NCBI RefSeq assembly: GCF_001921825.1
Contig: NZ_MSJL01000004.1
Location: 1-64,000, forward strand
DNA from: Streptococcus acidominimus
GTDB lineage: Bacteria; Bacillota; Bacilli; Lactobacillales; Streptococcaceae
Direction of reading: 5' to 3'
DNA: 64,000 nt
The translations under genes and the position numbers were made by a program. The notes under the pieces were generated by a model. The model was not told the DNA's origin. It saw nothing but the letters and a program-made list of their open reading frames with translations, and ran no database searches. Positions 55,469 to 64,000 of the stretch are shown one piece after another (the stretch's first letter is position 1; every line of letters begins with the position of its first letter).

Positions 55469-56596
55469 ATGAACCTAAAAGAACAAATTATCGCCCTATC
55501 ACAGGAAATTGGGATCTCAAAGATTGGCTTTACAACAGCAGATGACTTTGCTTATTTGGAGAAGTCCTTGCGCATGGCTGTCGAAGAGGGACGGACTTCT
55601 GGCTTCGAGCATAAAAATATTGAAGAACGTATCAAACCAAAGTTGAGTCTCGCTTCTGCTAAGACGATTATCTCTATTGCGATCGCCTATCCCAGAAGAC
55701 TGCCACAAAAGCCCAGAAAAACCCAGTATAAACGAGGGAAGATAACTCCCAATTCGTGGGGACTTGACTATCACTACATCTTACAGGATAAGCTGGCGCG
55801 CCTAGCGCGTGGGATTGAAGAGCTGACGGCTGATTTTGAGTATAAGGGCATGGTTGATACGGGTGCCTTAGTCGATACGGCAGTTGCAAGGCGGGCAGGT
55901 ATCGGCTTTATCGGTAAAAGCGGGCTCGTCATTTCAAAAGAATTTGGCTCCTACATGTTTCTAGGAGAGTTAATTACAAATTTAGAGATAGAGCCTGATC
56001 AGCCCGTTGACTATGACTGTGGGGAGTGCAATCGCTGTGTTACGACCTGTCCGACTTCCTGCTTGATCGGAGACGGAACGATGAACGCAAGGCGTTGCCT
56101 ATCCTTTCAGACCCAAGATAAGGGCATGATGGATCTCGAATTTCGTAAGAAAATCAAGACGGTCATTTACGGCTGCGACATCTGCCAGATTTGTTGTCCC
56201 TATAACAAGGGAATTGATAGTCCTCCAGTTGTGGACATTGATCCAGAATTAGCAGAGCCAGAGCTGATTCCTTTTTTGGAGCTCTCAAATGGACAATTCA
56301 AGGAAAAATTTGGTATGATTGCAGGGAGTTGGCGCGGGAAAAATATTCTGCAACGCAATGCCATTATTGCGCTTGCTAACGCCAATGACCGCTCGAGTAT
56401 TCCCAAACTCTTAGAAATAATTGACAAGAACCAAAATCCCATTCATGTAGCAACAGCGATTTGGGCGCTCAGCCAGTTGGTCAAGCAGCCTAATGAGGAG
56501 CTGATTGACTTTATCGAGCAGATAAGGCATGATCATCCAGATGTCGTAGCAGAGCGGGAGGCATTTTTATCATTCGCCAAAAAGCCACAAATGTGA
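55469..56596 (+). CDS. queG: Epoxyqueuosine reductase
   Basis: QueG reduces epoxyqueuosine to queuosine in tRNA using cobalamin and two 4Fe-4S clusters. The 375-residue protein has the two ferredoxin motifs CGECNRCVTTCPTSC and CDICQICCPYN, the RRAGIGFIGKSGL segment, and a C-terminal HEAT-like tail. It complements queT at 11.2 kb, indicating that this organism salvages a precursor and finishes queuosine on tRNA. Its cobalamin need fits the possible vitamin S component at 29 kb. The ATG lacks a ribosome binding site. Confidence 0.94.
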   Translation: MNLKEQIIALSQEIGISKIGFTTADDFAYLEKSLRMAVEEGRTSGFEHKNIEERIKPKLSLASAKTIISIAIAYPRRLPQKPRKTQYKRGKITPNSWGLDYHYILQDKLARLARGIEELTADFEYKGMVDTGALVDTAVARRAGIGFIGKSGLVISKEFGSYMFLGELITNLEIEPDQPVDYDCGECNRCVTTCPTSCLIGDGTMNARRCLSFQTQDKGMMDLEFRKKIKTVIYGCDICQICCPYNKGIDSPPVVDIDPELAEPELIPFLELSNGQFKEKFGMIAGSWRGKNILQRNAIIALANANDRSSIPKLLEIIDKNQNPIHVATAIWALSQLVKQPNEELIDFIEQIRHDHPDVVAEREAFLSFAKKPQM

Positions 56597-56630
56597 TATA
56601 ATAGAAAGAACACAGAAAAATGAGGTACCT

Positions 56631-57726
56631 ATGGATATAGCAGAAATTCGACAAAAAATAGAAGAGCTCGAAACCAAATTGAACTCATTTAGGGGGTCTC
56701 TTTGACTTAGAAGGTTTGGAAGAAGAAATCGCCATCTTGGAAAATAAGATGACGGAACCAGACTTTTGGAGTGATAATTTAGCAGCTCAAAAAACATCGC
56801 AGGAGCTCAATGACTTAAAAGCAACCTATCAGAATTTTCATCAGATGTTAGAATTGTTAGATGAAGAAGGGATTCTGATGGAATTTCTAGCAGAAGACGA
56901 GTCCGTCAAAGATGAGCTGGAGGAAAAGTTGCTAGAGTTGGACAAATTGATGACCAGCTACGAGTTGACCCTCCTTTTATCAGAGCCTTATGATAGCAAC
57001 AATGCCATCTTGGAAATTCACCCAGGATCGGGCGGAACGGAGGCTCAAGATTGGGGTGAGATGCTTCTACGCATGTATACGCGTTTCGGTAATGCTAAGG
57101 GATTTAAGGTGGAAACTCTAGACTACCAAGCTGGAGATGAAGCGGGAATTAAGTCCGTTACTTTGAGTTTTACAGGTCCAAATGCCTACGGCTTACTCAA
57201 GTCAGAAATGGGCGTCCATCGCTTGGTGCGCATTTCGCCATTTGATTCAGCTAAGCGCCGTCATACATCCTTTACATCTGTCGAAGTGATGCCGGAATTA
57301 GATGACACGATTGAAATTGAGATTCGGGATGACGACATCAAAATGGACACCTTCCGCAGTGGTGGTGCCGGTGGACAGAACGTCAATAAGGTGTCAACAG
57401 GGGTTCGTTTGACCCACCTTCCGACAGGAATTGTCACCCAGTCAACCGTCGACCGTACCCAGTATGGAAATAGGGATCGGGCAATGAAATTGCTGCAAGC
57501 AAAACTCTATCAATTGGAGCAGGAGAAAAAAGCAGCAGAGGTTGATTCGCTAAAGGGAGATAAAAAAGAAATTACCTGGGGCAGTCAGATTCGTTCCTAT
57601 GTTTTCACCCCTTACACCATGGTCAAAGATCACCGCACGGGTCATGAAGTTGCTCAAGTGGACAAGGTTATGGACGGGGATATTGAAGGCTTTATCGATG
57701 CCTATCTCAAGTGGCGTATTAGCTAA
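56631..57726 (+). CDS. prfB: Peptide chain release factor 2, with programmed +1 frameshift
   Basis: RF2 releases peptides at UGA and UAA codons. Codons 1-24 run from ATG 56631 to CTT 56700-56702; an in-frame TGA (56703-56705) follows, and the rest is read from GAC at 56704 after a +1 shift, giving 364 residues. The AGGGGG just before TCTCTTTGAC is the classic internal Shine-Dalgarno and slippery site, so low RF2 raises its own synthesis. The SPF anticodon-like motif ([11 protein letters not shown]) and the catalytic GGQ ([12 protein letters not shown]) are intact. ftsE follows 36 bp downstream. Confidence 0.97.
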
Positions 57727-57762
57727 AATAAAAAGAAAGGACTGTCTTAGACAGAATACCTT

Positions 57763-58455
57763 ATGGGAATTATTGAAATGAAAGACGTTTCCAAGAAATA
57801 TGGAAACGGAACCACCGCGCTGCGAGGCGTGTCTGTGAATGTTGAATCAGGGGAGTTCGCCTATATCGTAGGGCCTTCTGGTGCAGGAAAGTCCACCTTT
57901 ATCAAGCTCTTGTATCGCGAAGAAAAGTTGGATAAAGGTTCGCTTAAGGTGGGAGACTTTAATCTGGGAAAAATCAAGAAAAAAGATGTGCCAATGCTAC
58001 GCCGCAGTGTCGGAGTGGTCTTCCAAGATTATAAGTTACTTCCGAAGAAGACTGTTTTTGAAAATATCGCCTATGCTATGGAAGTAATCGGTGAAAAACC
58101 GCGGAATATCAAAAAGCGTGTGATGGAAGTCTTGGATTTGGTCGGCTTGAAGCACAAAATCCGCTCTTTTCCCAATGAGCTCTCTGGTGGTGAGCAACAA
58201 CGGATTGCGATTGCTCGGGCTATTGTCAACAATCCTAAAGTTTTGATTGCCGATGAGCCAACAGGAAATCTGGATCCAGAAAATTCATGGGAAATTATGA
58301 ACCTTTTGGAACGGATTAACCTCCAAGGGACCACGATTTTAATGGCGACCCACAATAGCCAAATCGTAAATACACTTCGCCATCGCGTTATCGCAATCGA
58401 AGACGGTCGCGTGGTACGTGATGAAGTAGAAGGAGAGTACGGATACGATGATTAG
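57763..58455 (+). CDS. ftsE: Cell division ATP-binding protein FtsE
   Basis: FtsE pairs with FtsX to activate peptidoglycan hydrolases (PcsB in streptococci) at the septum. The 230-residue ATPase has Walker A GPSGAGKST (residues 37-45), signature LSGGEQQR, Walker B VLIADEPTGNLD and the switch region MATHNSQ. It follows prfB, the usual streptococcal order, and overlaps ftsX by 8 bp. Confidence 0.96.
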   Translation: MGIIEMKDVSKKYGNGTTALRGVSVNVESGEFAYIVGPSGAGKSTFIKLLYREEKLDKGSLKVGDFNLGKIKKKDVPMLRRSVGVVFQDYKLLPKKTVFENIAYAMEVIGEKPRNIKKRVMEVLDLVGLKHKIRSFPNELSGGEQQRIAIARAIVNNPKVLIADEPTGNLDPENSWEIMNLLERINLQGTTILMATHNSQIVNTLRHRVIAIEDGRVVRDEVEGEYGYDD

Positions 58456-59377
58456 ACGATTTTTTAGACATTTTATTGAGTCGTTAAAGAGCCTCAAACG
58501 AAATGGATGGATGACGATTGCAGCCATCTCATCAGTGACGATTACCTTGACTTTGGTTGGAGTTTTCGCTTCTGTGATTTTAAATGCCACCAAGCTGACA
58601 ACTGATTTGACCAATAATGTTCGCATCAATGTCTACCTGCGTGCAAATTCGACAGACAATGCACAAACCATTGTCAATGATCAGGGACAGACAGTCGAGA
58701 ACCCCGACTATCAGTCCATCTATAAACAGATTCTTGCTCTGAATAATGTCAAAAGCGTTGATTATTCAAGTAAAGAGGAGCAGTTGGAACACTTAACGGC
58801 GACCTTGGGCGAGACATGGAATCTCTTTAAAGGAGATGCTAATCCACTCTATGACGCCTATATCATTGAAACAACAGACCCTCAATACGTCAAGTCGGTC
58901 GGAGCAGAAATTGCCAAGATTGACGGTGTGACAGAGGTGCGTGATGGTGAAGTTGAGACAGAGCGAATTTTCAAGCTGAATCGCGTTGTCAAGACATGGG
59001 GATTTGCAGCAACAGGGCTCTTGCTCTTCACAGCAGTCTTTCTGATTTCCAATACCATTCGGATTACCATTATCTCGCGTAGTCGTGAGATTCAAATCAT
59101 GCGATTGGTAGGAGCGAAAAATAGCTATATTCGTGGTCCATTCCTGCTTGAGGGAGCCTGGGTCGGTCTACTCGGAGCGATTGTACCATCTGCCTTGGTC
59201 TACTTTGCCTACCAGATGCTCTACGTTTCTATCAATGCCTCATTGGCTTCGCAGAACCTATCTTTGATTTCTATGAACATCTTTGTACCAGCCATGATTG
59301 CCAGTCTATTTGTGGTGGGAATTGTGATCGGATCCCTAGGATCTGTGATTTCAATGAGACGCTTCTTGAAGATTTGA
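58448..59377 (+). CDS. ftsX: Cell division protein FtsX
   Basis: This 309-residue permease-like protein has an N-terminal helix (TIAAISSVTITLTLVGVFASVIL), a large extracellular domain (about residues 50-165) that contacts the hydrolase, and three C-terminal helices with RSREIQIMRLVGAKNSYIR, the FtsX motif. It transmits ATP-driven movement from FtsE across the membrane. It overlaps ftsE by 8 bp. Its terminator is the first unit of a 12-copy array. Confidence 0.95.
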   Translation: MIRRFFRHFIESLKSLKRNGWMTIAAISSVTITLTLVGVFASVILNATKLTTDLTNNVRINVYLRANSTDNAQTIVNDQGQTVENPDYQSIYKQILALNNVKSVDYSSKEEQLEHLTATLGETWNLFKGDANPLYDAYIIETTDPQYVKSVGAEIAKIDGVTEVRDGEVETERIFKLNRVVKTWGFAATGLLLFTAVFLISNTIRITIISRSREIQIMRLVGAKNSYIRGPFLLEGAWVGLLGAIVPSALVYFAYQMLYVSINASLASQNLSLISMNIFVPAMIASLFVVGIVIGSLGSVISMRRFLKI

Positions 59378-59380
59378 GTA

Positions 59381-59406
59381 AAAAAACAGTCCAGTGGACT
59401 GTTTTT
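59381..59406 (+). terminator. ftsEX terminator, first unit of the downstream array
   Basis: AAAAAACAGTCC and GGACTGTTTTTT form a perfect inverted repeat around AGT, directly after the ftsX stop. Confidence 0.88.
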
Positions 59407-59968
59407 TCACGAGCTTGAAAATAAGAGAGCGAGTAATTCCAGTGTACTGTTTTTTCACGAGCTTGGAAATAAGAAAGCGAGTAATTCCAGTGTACTGCTT
59501 TTTTCACGAGCTTGAAAATAAGAGAGCGAGTAATTCCAGTGTACTGTTTTTTCACGAGCTTGAAAATAGGAAAGCGAGTAAGTCCAGTGTACTGTTTTTT
59601 TCACGCGCTTGGAAATAAGAAAGCGAGTCAGTCCCTAGGACTGTTTTTTCACGAGCTTGGAAATAAGAAAGCGCGTCAGTCCAGTGTACTGTTTTTTCAC
59701 GCGCTTGGAAATAGGCGAGCGCGTCAGTCCAGTGTACTGTTTTTTCACGCGCTTGGAAATAAGAGAGCGAGTAATTCCAGTGTACTGTTTTTTCACGAGC
59801 TTGGAAATAAGAAAGCGAGTCAGTCCCTTGTACTGTTTTTTCACGCGCTTGGAAATAAGAAAGCGAGTAATTCCAGTGTACTGTTTTTTCACTAGCTTGG
59901 AAATAGGCGAGCAAGTCAGTCCCTTGTACTGTTTTTCACGCGCCTAAAAACGCGCTAGCGCGTTAGTC
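59391..59968 (+). repeat. Array of about 12 tandem 48-bp units with terminator-like hairpins
   Basis: Units start at 59391, 59439, 59487, 59536, 59584, 59633, 59681, 59729, 59777, 59825, 59873 and 59921, a 48-bp step with two 49-bp units. The common core is CCAGTGTACTGTTTTTTCAC, followed by GAGCTTGGAAATAAGAAAGC. Some units keep a full hairpin, such as CAGTCC/GGACTG before a T-run (59628-59647). Others have ACGCGCT/AGCGCGT stems. The open frames seen in several phases arise because 48 is a multiple of 3. Confidence 0.95.
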
Positions 59969-59989
59969 TAGCGACTTGTTTTTGAATAT

Positions 59990-60158
59990 AGACCGGCATC
60001 TAAATGATAGATAATATTCCATAATACTCTTTGAAAATCAAAAGGATGGAGGTCATCAGCCAAAATGGACTTTTTCCTTAATGGAAATAGTTCGTTGCTT
60101 TGTTTAGACGTGGAGCATGCAAGACGAGTTAATGAAGCAATGAACACACACTACGCAA
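59990..60158 (+). repeat. Mosaic intergenic repeat remnant after the array
   Basis: ACTCTTTGAAAATCAAAAGG, a GAGGTCATCAGCC stretch and CAAGACGAGTTAATGAAGCA resemble the ends of other mosaic modules. No gene is visible. Confidence 0.5.
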
Positions 60159-60791
60159 TTATAAAAATGGATTAAAGACTTTCTCGTGGGCAATAGTCGT
60201 CGCCTGCCCGTGTCCAGGATAGACTTGATAGTGGCTCGGCAAGGTGAAGAGCTTGCTCTTGATCCCTCTTATTAAACCATCAAAGTTGCTGGTCGGCAGA
60301 TCTGTCCGACCGATAGCTTCTCTGAATAGGGCATCACCTGTGATGACCAGTTCCTGTTCTGGAAAGATGAAGGACACACCACCGATTGAGTGCCCCGGTG
60401 TTTCCACAACTGAAAAATGAAAGCCCTCTATATGGTAGGCTGTATCGTATTGAAAAGTCTTTTCTGCTGGTCGGCAGATGACATTGTCCATATCGTCATG
60501 GCGGGCGAGCCCGGAGAGGTTCATTTCAGGTGTATGGAGCCAATGTGCCTCACTGGCAGCTACGTAGACAGGTGGCACTCCAAAGTGGTCTCGGACTAAG
60601 TCTAAACTCATAATATGGTCGTAGTGGGTATGGGTCAAGAGGATAGCAGCTATTGGCTTTTTGAGCTTCTCAATCATTTGTCGAATGCTTGCCCAGTCAC
60701 TTCCGGGATCGACCACGATGAGGTGGGAGTCATTTTCCAAATAGTAGGTGTTTTCATAGGCGACAGGGTTTACGGTTTTGTGCAATTTCAT
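60159..60791 (-). CDS. MBL-fold metallohydrolase (glyoxalase II-like)
   Basis: This 210-residue protein has the metallo-beta-lactamase zinc motif THTHYDHI near residue 57, the ETPGHSIGGVSF segment, GDALFREAIGRTDL and the final YPGHG, in the order of glyoxalase II-like hydrolases. The substrate is probably a thioester, but this is family inference. ATG 60791 follows an AAAGGAG site; the frame upstream is not conserved. It converges on the 48-bp array. Confidence 0.9.
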   Translation of the reverse strand: MKLHKTVNPVAYENTYYLENDSHLIVVDPGSDWASIRQMIEKLKKPIAAILLTHTHYDHIMSLDLVRDHFGVPPVYVAASEAHWLHTPEMNLSGLARHDDMDNVICRPAEKTFQYDTAYHIEGFHFSVVETPGHSIGGVSFIFPEQELVITGDALFREAIGRTDLPTSNFDGLIRGIKSKLFTLPSHYQVYPGHGQATTIAHEKVFNPFL

Positions 60792-60901
60792 CAAATTTCT
60801 CCTTTCTTGATCGTACACTCCTAGTTTAGCAAAAAATCAGGCGCTTGTCTGTTTTTTCTGATCGGGAATGATGAAAAGCTGACGGCTTTTTAAAGAAAAT
60901 A

Positions 60902-60910
60902 TGATATAAT
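60902..60910 (+). promoter_or_regulatory. dinG promoter, extended -10
   Basis: TGATATAAT ends 9 nt before the ATG, so the transcript would carry only a couple of untranslated bases. Confidence 0.55.
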
Positions 60911-60919
60911 TTTACTGTT

Positions 60920-63385
60920 ATGACAGAGAAAAGACAAGCAAATCGGTATGCTGTGGTAGACTTAGAGGCAACTGGTACGGGTCGTTATGCGAAAATTATT
61001 CAGATTGGGATTGTGATTGTGGAAGGGAGACAGATTGTCAAAACCTATGCCACGGATATCAATCCCTATGAAAAATTGGATCAGCATATCCGTGAATTGA
61101 CCGGCATCACCGACCAGCAACTAGCAGAAGCCCCTGATTTTTCGCAGGTGGCAAAAGAGATTTATGACTTATTAGAGGGGGCGATATTTGTAGCCCACAA
61201 TGTGTCTTTTGATGCGAATTTATTAGCGGAAGCCCTCTTCTTTGAAGGTTATGACTTGTATACACCGCGGGTTGACACGGTGGAATTGGCACAGTTATTT
61301 TTCCCGACCTTGGACAAATACAGTCTTAGCAATCTTGCCAAGGAGTTGGACCTTGATTTGGAACAGGCCCATACAGCCATTTCAGATGCGACTGCAACGG
61401 CAAGATTATTGTTGAAAATTCAGGACAAGATTCAAGAATTACCGAAGCAGACCGTGGCTCATATTCTTGACTTTGCGGATCATTTACTCTATGAATCCCG
61501 CTTGGTGATTGATGAAGTCTATCCTCTTCTATCAGATTATCTACCAGAAGGTCTAGTTTCGGTCAACGGTCTGTGTTTAAAGAAACCAGCTGTTCCCCAA
61601 GCACCTTATCCTCTCTCCCATGATGTTGCGACCAATCTATCCCTCCTAGGACTGGATGAGCGTCCGCAACAACTAGCCTTTGCCCGGATCATGGAGGAGC
61701 AGTTACAGGATAAGAATGCGCGTGTGCATTTTATTCAGGCACAGGCAGGTATTGGCAAGACCTACGGTTATTTACTTCCTGCGCTAGTCCATAGTGATCA
61801 GGCCATTCTTGTAGTAGTGCCGACCAAGATCTTGCAGCAGCAGATAATGGAAAATGAAGGCGAGAAGTTAGCAGAAGTCTTTCGAATCCCTCTTGCTTCT
61901 ATCAAATCGCCCCGCCATTATCTCAAATTGGACACCTTTTGGCGCACCTTGGAGAGGCAGGATGATAATCGGCTCTTAAATCGTTATAAAATGCACCTAC
62001 TGGTCTGGCTCTGTGAGACCAAGACCGGTGATATGGATGAACTCAAGCAGAAACAGCGCTCCCAAGCCTATTTTGATGAATTGCAACATGATGGTCAGGT
62101 ATCGGAACAATCCCTATTTGGGGAGTGGGATTTTTGGAGGAGAGCACAAGAGGCGGCTCATTCAAGCCCTGTTACCTTGACCAATCACGCCTACTTTTTA
62201 GAGCATGTAGGGAAAGAAAGTTGGATGCAGGATCGTCTCTTGGTGATCGATGAAGCGCAAAAATTGGTTCTAGCAGCTGAAGAATATGCCAGTCAAGAAC
62301 TGTCCATTTCGGACTGCGAAGCCCTGTTACAAAGCAAATTGGACAAGGCTAGTCAGCTTCTTGAAAAACGCCTACTAGAGGCATGCTCCTTTGAATTGCG
62401 TCATCTTTTAGACAATTTCCGAACCACCGGCAAGCGGGAAGTGGCAGCAGAAGAACTCCAAGTACTGAAGCAACATTTAGAAGAGTTAGGAGACAATGAT
62501 TTTCAAGAATGGATCTGGCTCCTTGGACAGAACTGGGAGTATTGGCTGGAAGAACGTAGGATTGATGGGAAGCGCTTGAGCTTCTTGAGGGCGAGTCAGG
62601 AAGACATATTGGATGTAGCCAGCCTCTTACCCAACAGCAAAATATGCTGCATCAGTGCTACTCTTGAAATTAGTAAAAAGGTAAATGTGGCTGATTTACT
62701 AGGCTTTGAAGATGTTGTTTTTGCCAGTCTGCCTAATCAGCAGGTGTCCAATCAACGGCTTGTATATCCCAAGCAGTTGCCTGATTTAGTAGCCCTAAAT
62801 AAGGAAGAACATGCAGTCTTTATTGGTCAGCAGATTCATGAGTTGTTACTTCTCGGTAGACCAATCCTAGTCCTGCTCACCTCTATTCATCTGCTGTTGG
62901 AAGTGTCACAAGTCTTAGAAAAGGCTGAAATTCCTCATCTTGCCCAGCACCGCCATGGACATGATCTGCAGCTTAAACGTCGATTTGATAAGGGAGAAGT
63001 ACCTGTTTTGTTAGGGACAGGAGCCTTCTGGGAGGGAGTAGACTTTGCTGAACAAGTGCAGATGATTCAAGTGATTCCTCGTCTGCCATTTGAAAATCCC
63101 CAAGATCGCTTTGTCCGCAAGGTGAATCGACGGCTGAAAGCAGAGAAGAAGAATCCTTTTTACGACTATCATTTACCCATGATGATGTTGAAATTAAAAC
63201 AGGCTATCGGACGGAGTAACCGCTCGGCGAATCAGAAGTCCTGTGTTGTTTTGCTGGACAATCGTTTGATCGATAAGCAGTATGGTCAGCAGATTAAGCA
63301 TTTCCTAGGGCAAGAATACCAGCTGGAGGGACTTCCGCCAGAATGTGTTCTAGACTATCTAGAGCAATATTTAGACGACCACTAA
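60920..63385 (+). CDS. dinG: DnaQ-like exonuclease fused to DinG-family helicase
   Basis: This 821-residue bifunctional protein has an N-terminal DEDDh exonuclease domain (VVDLEATGTG at residues 11-20, FVAHNVSFDANLL, HTAISDATATARLL) and a DinG-type superfamily 2 domain with Walker A AQAGIGKTYG, VIDEAQ box and motif VI QAIGRSNRS. The four-cysteine iron-sulfur cluster of E. coli DinG is not evident, as in Gram-positive homologues, where the helicase may act mainly as a nuclease. It probably serves DNA repair. There is no ribosome binding site before the ATG. Confidence 0.93.
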   Translation: MTEKRQANRYAVVDLEATGTGRYAKIIQIGIVIVEGRQIVKTYATDINPYEKLDQHIRELTGITDQQLAEAPDFSQVAKEIYDLLEGAIFVAHNVSFDANLLAEALFFEGYDLYTPRVDTVELAQLFFPTLDKYSLSNLAKELDLDLEQAHTAISDATATARLLLKIQDKIQELPKQTVAHILDFADHLLYESRLVIDEVYPLLSDYLPEGLVSVNGLCLKKPAVPQAPYPLSHDVATNLSLLGLDERPQQLAFARIMEEQLQDKNARVHFIQAQAGIGKTYGYLLPALVHSDQAILVVVPTKILQQQIMENEGEKLAEVFRIPLASIKSPRHYLKLDTFWRTLERQDDNRLLNRYKMHLLVWLCETKTGDMDELKQKQRSQAYFDELQHDGQVSEQSLFGEWDFWRRAQEAAHSSPVTLTNHAYFLEHVGKESWMQDRLLVIDEAQKLVLAAEEYASQELSISDCEALLQSKLDKASQLLEKRLLEACSFELRHLLDNFRTTGKREVAAEELQVLKQHLEELGDNDFQEWIWLLGQNWEYWLEERRIDGKRLSFLRASQEDILDVASLLPNSKICCISATLEISKKVNVADLLGFEDVVFASLPNQQVSNQRLVYPKQLPDLVALNKEEHAVFIGQQIHELLLLGRPILVLLTSIHLLLEVSQVLEKAEIPHLAQHRHGHDLQLKRRFDKGEVPVLLGTGAFWEGVDFAEQVQMIQVIPRLPFENPQDRFVRKVNRRLKAEKKNPFYDYHLPMMMLKLKQAIGRSNRSANQKSCVVLLDNRLIDKQYGQQIKHFLGQEYQLEGLPPECVLDYLEQYLDDH

Positions 63386-63400
63386 AGGTCAGCTACAAGA

Positions 63401-63440
63401 AAAAGGAGTGGGCTCTCTCATGGAGGGGCTACTCCTTTTC
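63401..63440 (+). terminator. dinG terminator
   Basis: AAAAGGAGT and ACTCCTTTT pair around an imperfect inner stem shortly after the dinG stop. The trailing T-run is short. Confidence 0.65.
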
Positions 63441-63717
63441 GTTAGCTCAAATCTAGTCTACTGTTATTTTTCAGCGACGCTCACCTCACAAAAGCAATGG
63501 TCAAAATGCAGGAAATATGCTATACTTTTCCTTATCTATTTGAAAGTTAAAATGCTACTTTGTCTCCTTGACTTGATGTAATTGCATTTGGTCTAAAAGC
63601 TCGGGAAAAAAGCCTAGCTGTCCAGTTTTAGCAACTGCTTACAGATACGGCTAGCTTTAGGTATCAATTTCCTTTTTTGACTTTCATTGAGTATTGGTGA
63701 AGAAATGAGGAGAGTGT
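63441..63717 (+). other. Intergenic region before proB
   Basis: It holds a TGCTATACT promoter-like element near 63517 and a degenerate mosaic module (GATGTAATTGCATTTGGTCT, AAAAGCTCGGG at about 63575-63605). No gene is visible. Confidence 0.5.
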
Positions 63718-64000
63718 ATGAAAGAGAAGTTAATTGTATTTAAGGTGGGAACCAGCTCTCTCACCCAGAAAAATGGTAGTCTAGATAGGATTAAAATCGC
63801 CCGCATTACCAATCAACTGGCTCAACTTCATCAGCAGGGCTACCAGCTGGTCTTAGTGACGTCAGGTTCTATTGCAGCTGGTTTTCGCCGTTTGGGCTTT
63901 GACAAGCGACCGACCAAGATTGCTGAAAAGCAGGCCAGTGCTGCGGTTGGTCAAGGCTTGTTGATTGAGGAATATACCCAGAATCTGATGAAAGACGGGA
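63718..64000 (+). CDS. proB: Glutamate 5-kinase, N-terminal part (cut by window end)
   Basis: ProB phosphorylates glutamate in the first step of proline synthesis. The 94 visible residues begin [20 protein letters not shown] and include the nucleotide-binding [16 protein letters not shown] and [16 protein letters not shown] motifs of the amino acid kinase fold. GAGGAGAG precedes the ATG. The remainder, and presumably proA, lie outside the window. Confidence 0.95.
   Translation, partial: MKEKLIVFKVGTSSLTQKNGSLDRIKIARITNQLAQLHQQGYQLVLVTSGSIAAGFRRLGFDKRPTKIAEKQASAAVGQGLLIEEYTQNLMKDG

Noticed and set aside
56703-56705. In-frame stop making prfB a pseudogene
   Set aside because: The stop is the conserved programmed +1 frameshift site of RF2, with its internal Shine-Dalgarno and CTT TGA C sequence.
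59394-59947. Overlapping open frames on both strands with repeated VLFFHELGNKKAS-like peptides
   Set aside because: They result from the 48-bp period being divisible by 3. None has a ribosome binding site, and several phases and both strands are open at once.

Overview
The window is a 64-kb chromosomal segment of a low-GC Gram-positive bacterium, almost certainly a Streptococcus. Evidence: the metK, murA, map, hprK-lgt, gor plus MacAB-like pump, lysS, ftsW-ppc, tuf, tpiA and prfB-ftsE-ftsX gene sets with streptococcal-type proteins; a preQ1-II riboswitch, known only from Lactobacillales, in front of queT; an SMK-type SAM leader at metK; and many TGnTATAAT promoters. A relative of the S. suis group is my guess, not something the sequence proves. 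I saw no tRNA, rRNA, CRISPR array or prophage.

Layout. 1-0.3 kb: 3' end of an IS3-family element. 0.4-8.3 kb: metK, a PHP phosphatase, murA, a GNAT acetyltransferase, map and a YihY membrane protein. 8.3-9.9 kb: a complete IS1182-family element inserted in the shared terminator of yihY and a convergent gtrA-like gene. 11.2-18.2 kb: queT, tex, a SprT-like gene, a SHOCT/DUF4097-like plus PspC pair, then hprK-lgt-DUF948-YtxH. 18.5-25.2 kb: small membrane proteins, two U32 tRNA-modification proteins, a PC4-like ssDNA-binding protein, bioY under a BirA-type operator, and gor. 25.4-28.5 kb: MacAB-like efflux operon. 28.9-33.3 kb: a DUF4430 lipoprotein with an ECF S component, a GH25 muramidase, thiT under a TPP riboswitch, a DUF368 (PopT-like) transporter and a YbaK-type deacylase. 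33.4-44.2 kb: lysS, ftsW, ppc, an ECF-like sigma/anti-sigma pair, tuf, an acetyltransferase behind an (AT)9 tract, and tpiA. 44.3-50.2 kb: two FemAB/MurMN-type genes, a HAD and an HD phosphohydrolase on the minus strand, then a TauE-like permease and a DUF1934 gene. 50.3-53.1 kb: a P-type cation ATPase under a yybP-ykoY manganese riboswitch. 53.7-64 kb: two TM2 genes, vanZ-like, queG, prfB (programmed frameshift), ftsEX, an MBL hydrolase, a DnaQ-DinG helicase and the start of proB.

Themes. Cell-envelope genes are frequent (murA, lgt, murM/murN-like, ftsW, ftsEX, PopT-like, GH25), as is vitamin or precursor salvage by ECF-type S components (queT, bioY, thiT, a probable cobalamin-type S component), three of the four with a visible cis-regulator. 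queT and queG both serve queuosine; the two U32 proteins also act on tRNA wobble uridines.

The least explained part is non-coding. Intergenic regions are filled with a mosaic repeat family present in about 17 places on both strands, including near-identical inverted copies 51 kb apart. Other unusual items are an apparent split of the metK SMK riboswitch by about 0.55 kb of highly structured three-copy sequence, a 12 x 48-bp array of terminator-like units after ftsX, a probable ATT start codon on the sigma-factor gene, an (AT)9 tract that puts an acetyltransferase out of frame with its only upstream ATG, and a set of genes whose -10 boxes predict leaderless mRNAs.
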